Origin: Roseovarius sp.
GTDB lineage: Bacteria; Pseudomonadota; Alphaproteobacteria; Rhodobacterales; Rhodobacteraceae
Direction: 5' to 3'
Assembly: GCA_024636515.1 (NCBI GenBank)
Contig: JAGXGX010000088.1
Span: 1-40,161 of the forward strand
DNA: 40,161 nucleotides
Numbering within the stretch: the first letter of the stretch is position 1; each line of letters opens with the position of its first letter. A model generated the notes under the pieces. The model was not told the origin of the DNA. It did not search any database and was given only the letters and a program-made list of their open reading frames with translations. Below are positions 37,001-40,161 of the stretch, piece after piece. The translations under genes were made by a program, and so were the position numbers.

Positions 37001-38392
37001 CTGACTGACATGGTGCGCAATTTGGTGTCGAACGCGATACGGTATACCGATACGGGATCGGTGCTGCTGGGCTGCCGCCGACGCGGCGAACGGATTTCGA
37101 TCGAGGTCTGGGACACTGGCATCGGGATCGCCGAGGACATGCTGCCCTCGATATTCGGCGACTATTTTCGCGCATCGGGCGGGCCAACAAACGGCAGTTT
37201 TGGGCTTGGCCTATCCATAGCGCACCAGATCGGCACCTTGCTGGGAAATCCGCCGGCTGTGCGGTCGACGCTGGGCAAGGGATCGGTCTTTTATATCGAA
37301 GTCCCCTGCGCGCGCCGCGCCGCCAAACCCCGGCCAAAGCGACGACAAGTCCTAGACGACGATGGCAGTGCGAGGCGTCCCGCCTGCGTCCTGCTGATTG
37401 AGGATGACATTTCCTTACATGAAGTAATCACTGTCTTGCTGAGTGCGGACGGACATCGCGTTTTCCCAGTCCGCACCTCAAAGGCGGCGCTAGAGTTGGT
37501 CACAACAGGTAAGCTGAACCCAGATCTGTTGATTTCGGATTACAATCTGCCCGGTGACATGACCGGCGTTCAGGCGGCCAAGGCCCTATGCAAAACTCTG
37601 GATCGCGCTGTCCCGGTGATTATTCTGACGGGCGATCTCAGGCTTACGGTCACGCGCGACATTGCCGAAAGCGGGTTCATAAAACGGGAAAAGCCGTTGA
37701 AGGCAGACAATCTGCTGTCCGACATCCGCAAGATTAGTGCCCTACTCGGACAGCCGCTGCCGCCCTCTGCGCCCGGCACCGCGCCTGCCGCAGCAACGGT
37801 CTATGTGGTCGACGATGATCGCGCCGCGCGCGAGGCCATGCAGGTCTTACTGGAACAGGACGGATACAGTGTAGAGGCCTTCGCCGATGCGGCGACGTTC
37901 CTTGCATCTTACAAGCCGGACAGCAAATGCTGCATAATTACCGACGTGCGTATGCCCGGCATGACGGGGCTCGAACTTCTTGCACAGGTCGGGGAAACGG
38001 CAAACGGAACGCCTACAATCGTCGTGACCGGCAAAGGCGATATCGCGATGGCAGTCCAAGCAATCCGGGCAGGTGCAATCGACTTTATCGAAAAGCCGAC
38101 CGCTCCGGAGGTTTTGCTCGCCGCGGTTGACCGGGCCCTACGGCAGGCAGCAAACCCTGCTGAAAAATCAGCGCGGCAAAACACCGCCGCCAGTCGGTTT
38201 TCGCGCCTCACAAAACGCGAGCGCGAGGTCGCGCAGCTGGTCGTGGCTGGACACGCTAACAAGGAAATTGCGGCAAGACTTGGCATTAGCCAGCGGACGG
38301 TCGAAACTCATCGCGCCGCCGCTATGAAAAAAGTGGGCGCCGAGTCGATCTCTGACCTCGTCCGGCTGGAGATGGCTGCCCAAGGCCACTGA
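34100..38392 (+). CDS. CheB-CheR-PAS-histidine kinase-REC-REC-LuxR(FixJ-type) fusion protein
   Basis: CheB: GASAGGLEVIRNLL, LIQHLDPNHKSMM, LSGTGADGSVGL. CheR: THVTRFFRDTEHF, VWVPACSTGEEAYSIAML, IFASDVSPEAIAFCRSGLY, DLVSCRNMLIYL. Coiled coil/PAS: MSTNEELEATREELQSLNEELTTSN. HK: AATSHNLRQPLQTL, NLVSNAIRYTDTG, DTGIGI, GLGLSIAHQIG. REC1: LLIEDD/LLISDYNLPG. REC2: VYVVDDD/ITDVRMPGMTG/EKPTAP. HTH: LTKREREVAQLVVAGHANKEIAARLGISQRTVETHRAAAMKKVGA. Confidence 0.93.
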   Translation: MENERNPNTAQTQRSDKSALFPIVALGASAGGLEVIRNLLNLMPADTGCAFVLIQHLDPNHKSMMVDLLARDTTMTVVQATHGMVVEPNCIYVIPPQNFLSVCDGELRLLHPEPPHRVHLPFDFFLRSLAAECGPRAIGFVLSGTGADGSVGLTAIDEAGGLVIAQDPSEAAYDGMPLNAIETGAVAQILPLADIPAALIDYAANVAVDPHRGLGPAQSLDDEPLAAIVELLRGRTSQDFSRYKKGTLMRRIGRRMSILAIDSINDYIDKLRSERSECRVLAKYLLIHVTRFFRDTEHFQDFARCVSPEMVRKSTQGGPIRVWVPACSTGEEAYSIAMLLLEEFAAVGRSPELKIFASDVSPEAIAFCRSGLYPPSIAEDVPPQRLAMYFARESGGYQVSEALRNMVTFTVQDLLVDPPFSQLDLVSCRNMLIYLEAGEQEKVLHLFHYALRDDGFLWLGSAESIGNLAQHYQRVQGTKHIYRRIGHSRVRARDNAPSISSFARAFLPRSARTGDNNRSSLGAAVQRRLLEISAPATVVVDSMGQALYFFGPTDRYLRIAEGIPGDNISTMLRKGLSIKYHAAIRQAKRDRETTIVKGARIRRDGSDFVVHITVHPMEHKGDALLLVSFVDAPAEHVVQLSEPPVPGRHDDDLKQELEITRRELEDALRDLEASNQDLVEFTEEAGMLNEEFMSTNEELEATREELQSLNEELTTSNIQLQESLEERDKTASDLHNILTSSDIATLFLDAELNIRYFTPAAVPLFKLISSDIGRPLADLSINFAGVDLIADARRVLAGQTSIKRDVVNSMDVWFLCSLSPMRSQTDSIDGVVVNLADISDLAAAKEKAELANVGKSRFLAATSHNLRQPLQTLSLVMGAMKQQIKNDKALALLNRAETSLGVMATMLNTLLNINQLEAGVISPKFADFPVNNILDTIKEEFAGEMADKGLKWRVVPCILTIRSDRLLLTDMVRNLVSNAIRYTDTGSVLLGCRRRGERISIEVWDTGIGIAEDMLPSIFGDYFRASGGPTNGSFGLGLSIAHQIGTLLGNPPAVRSTLGKGSVFYIEVPCARRAAKPRPKRRQVLDDDGSARRPACVLLIEDDISLHEVITVLLSADGHRVFPVRTSKAALELVTTGKLNPDLLISDYNLPGDMTGVQAAKALCKTLDRAVPVIILTGDLRLTVTRDIAESGFIKREKPLKADNLLSDIRKISALLGQPLPPSAPGTAPAAATVYVVDDDRAAREAMQVLLEQDGYSVEAFADAATFLASYKPDSKCCIITDVRMPGMTGLELLAQVGETANGTPTIVVTGKGDIAMAVQAIRAGAIDFIEKPTAPEVLLAAVDRALRQAANPAEKSARQNTAASRFSRLTKREREVAQLVVAGHANKEIAARLGISQRTVETHRAAAMKKVGAESISDLVRLEMAAQGH

Positions 38393-38766
38393 CGGCGCGG
38401 GATGGCAGCCTAGGCGTGCCATCGGAGCGATCCCGCTCATAGCGCATAGCTTCGCAGCGTCGAGTAAGGATCAGGTGAGTACGATGTTCGATACCGCCAG
38501 AGGCTAACGCACTGTCATACTACCGACGTCCCTATGAACCTGACCTACGGTGTCCTGACGGCTCTCGTCGCGCCGTTGATTGGCCACTTCTGATTGGTTT
38601 GTAAATTTTGGCTAGCGGCTCGTATCACCTACCGGGACACAAGACTTGCATCAGAAAAAGTAGTAAGCTCACGGCGATCGCAAAGCGGCGATCCTAACGG
38701 CGGCACCCGACGGTCGCAAAGACCGAAAAAAGGGCAATCCATAGACGGCTATCAGGGGAGATCACC

Positions 38767-39621
38767 ATGAAAAACGCAAGCGTTCTTGTTCTCGTCACCG
38801 GTTCCACCAAGCCTACGGATCTCGACCAGATCCTGCGGTCGGCCGTCGCCCAGCGGACGCATTTGTCATTCTTGGTCCTCGAGGACCTGCCCCGCCCACC
38901 AGTCTATGCTTATGGCATGGAATTTTACAGCTTTCCCGAGGCGTGGGATAGTTTGCAGACAGATATCGAAGCGGCGAAGGCTAAGTTGAATGAGACTGGT
39001 CAGACCATCCAAGACCGTCTTGATAATGCCGGTTCGAACGGCGATGTCGACGTTTTGGGATGCGAACCAAGCGTCTTGCCTTCGATCATCGGACGGCGGG
39101 CCGCGACCTGCGATGCGGTAGTCATATCGAATGATCTGCGCGCGAATGAAAACATGTTTCGCAATGCCGTCCACGGTGCTCTTTTCCAATCACCCGTAGG
39201 TGTGATCCTGAATGCTGTCTCCTCCGACACGGCACTCGAACCCGCCCACATATTCATCGCTTGGGACACGAGCCTTTCCGCCGCGCGGGCCGTTCATGCC
39301 GCCCTCCCTATCCTGAAGGGATCGAAAGAGGTGACGATAGGTGTCTTTGACCCTGTTGCATCGACAGATCGGGATGGAGAGAACCCCGGTTCGGACGTCG
39401 CGCGGTGGCTCAGCCATCACGGGTGTCATGTAAATTTGCAGCAATACCCGAGCGGCGGCAAAGAAATCGGCGATTGCATACAGAAGCACTCTGCCGAAGC
39501 AGGAGCCGACCTCGTCGTCATGGGGGCCTACGGCCACTCCCGGATGCGGCAGGCAATCTTTGGCGGCACGACGCGGTCGCTGATCGAGCAGGCGGACATG
39601 CCAGTCATGCTCGCACATTGA
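38767..39621 (+). CDS. Universal stress protein (UspA family)
   Basis: C-terminal GADLVVMGAYGHSRMRQAIFGGTTRSLIEQADMPVMLAH; N-terminal half appears to be a diverged first Usp-like module. Confidence 0.88.
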   Translation: MKNASVLVLVTGSTKPTDLDQILRSAVAQRTHLSFLVLEDLPRPPVYAYGMEFYSFPEAWDSLQTDIEAAKAKLNETGQTIQDRLDNAGSNGDVDVLGCEPSVLPSIIGRRAATCDAVVISNDLRANENMFRNAVHGALFQSPVGVILNAVSSDTALEPAHIFIAWDTSLSAARAVHAALPILKGSKEVTIGVFDPVASTDRDGENPGSDVARWLSHHGCHVNLQQYPSGGKEIGDCIQKHSAEAGADLVVMGAYGHSRMRQAIFGGTTRSLIEQADMPVMLAH

Positions 39622-39776
39622 TCAGCGAGAGACCTGCACTGGGCATGGTCGCCGCGCACTAATAGGTTCTGCGGGCTTAGCACCTTCAACCTAAGTATTG
39701 GCAAGGTCGGTGGAGGGTAGCGCTTCCGATGGCAAAACAATGGTCTTTCCTGTCGCGCCTGAGTGTCTCGCTGTGC

Positions 39777-39795
39777 TAGTCGCCAAAAGCGACTA
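39777..39795. repeat. Inverted repeat TAGTCGC-CAAAA-GCGACTA
   Basis: Perfect 7-bp arms in the intergenic region between the usp and IS3-like sequences. Confidence 0.5.
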
Positions 39796-40020
39796 TGCGA
39801 AAAAATGTGCACGACAGGTCTAATTTTGCTCTGGGGGGTCTCGACCCATAAAGGTCCGCACCCACCTTTCTTAAGGGGATGCCAGAGGCGTGTTCTCAGG
39901 TAGTGCAAACTAAGCTAATGCCGCCTCATACGTTCTCGAACATCTTCAACAACATTTTTCGGTGCTCAAGAAACTGGCACTGGATCAAACCGCGTTGATT
40001 TCGGTTTTTCTACGGTACAA

Positions 40021-40161
40021 CTGACCTGCTCCTCTGAAAAGTCCGGCATTTGCGGTTAGTCTGTTCCTATCAAAGGAGACAGACGATGAAGCGATCAAGG
40101 TTCACGGAAGAACAGATCATCGGGATATTGAAAGAGCATCAGGCTGGGTTTGGCGCGAAAG
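40021..40161 (+). mobile_element. 5' end of an IS3-family insertion sequence, truncated by window edge
   Basis: TGACCTGCTCC...GAAAAGTCCGGCATT end-like sequence followed by an SD (AAAGGAG) and the orfA start. Confidence 0.7.
40086..40161 (+). CDS. IS3-family transposase OrfA, N-terminal fragment
   Basis: MKRSRFTEEQIIGILKEHQAGFGAK..., characteristic IS3 OrfA HTH N-terminus; runs off the window. Confidence 0.9.
   Translation, partial: MKRSRFTEEQIIGILKEHQAGFGAK

Noticed and set aside
39835-39870. tRNA T-arm-like GGTCTCGACCC
   Set aside because: No complete cloverleaf or acceptor stem could be drawn.
1-40161. CRISPR array or canonical phage-defence system
   Set aside because: No regularly spaced direct repeats and no cas, restriction-modification, toxin-antitoxin or retron motifs recognised among the ORFs.

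Overview
Chromosomal window, probably from a Rhodobacteraceae/Roseobacter-type alphaproteobacterium (inferred from protein style and gene order; not checked by search). From left to right it contains: the C-terminus of an ABC permease; a CodA-like deaminase; L-serine dehydratase; an EamA transporter; thiamine pyrophosphokinase; a very acidic, low-complexity 790-aa protein; a fasciclin protein; RlmE and Ppx/GppA; a 'virulence factor'/MTHFR/methyl-THF methyltransferase operon; a CHAP lipoprotein; and a 5TM-type membrane protein with a degenerate GGDEF. An ~11 kb minus-strand block follows. It holds a polar amino-acid ABC transporter, a three-subunit HcnABC/opine-oxidase-like dehydrogenase, an SDR and a PotABCD-like transporter, with a divergent LuxR-type regulator. 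Next come a PepSY/OmpR-type response regulator/histidine kinase operon, a DedA-PAP2-LssY-like protein with an apparent frameshift at its 3' end, a HisKA_2/HWE-like kinase, a phasin-like protein, a 1430-aa CheB-CheR-PAS-HK-REC-REC-LuxR fusion, a universal stress protein, and the 5' end of an IS3-family element. No rRNA, tRNA or CRISPR was recognised. The best candidates for follow-up are the CheB/CheR-to-FixJ one-protein phosphorelay, the acidic 790-aa protein, the opine-oxidase-like locus with an apparently non-canonical start codon, the LssY-like frameshift, and a perfect 13-bp inverted repeat between the PepSY and DedA genes.
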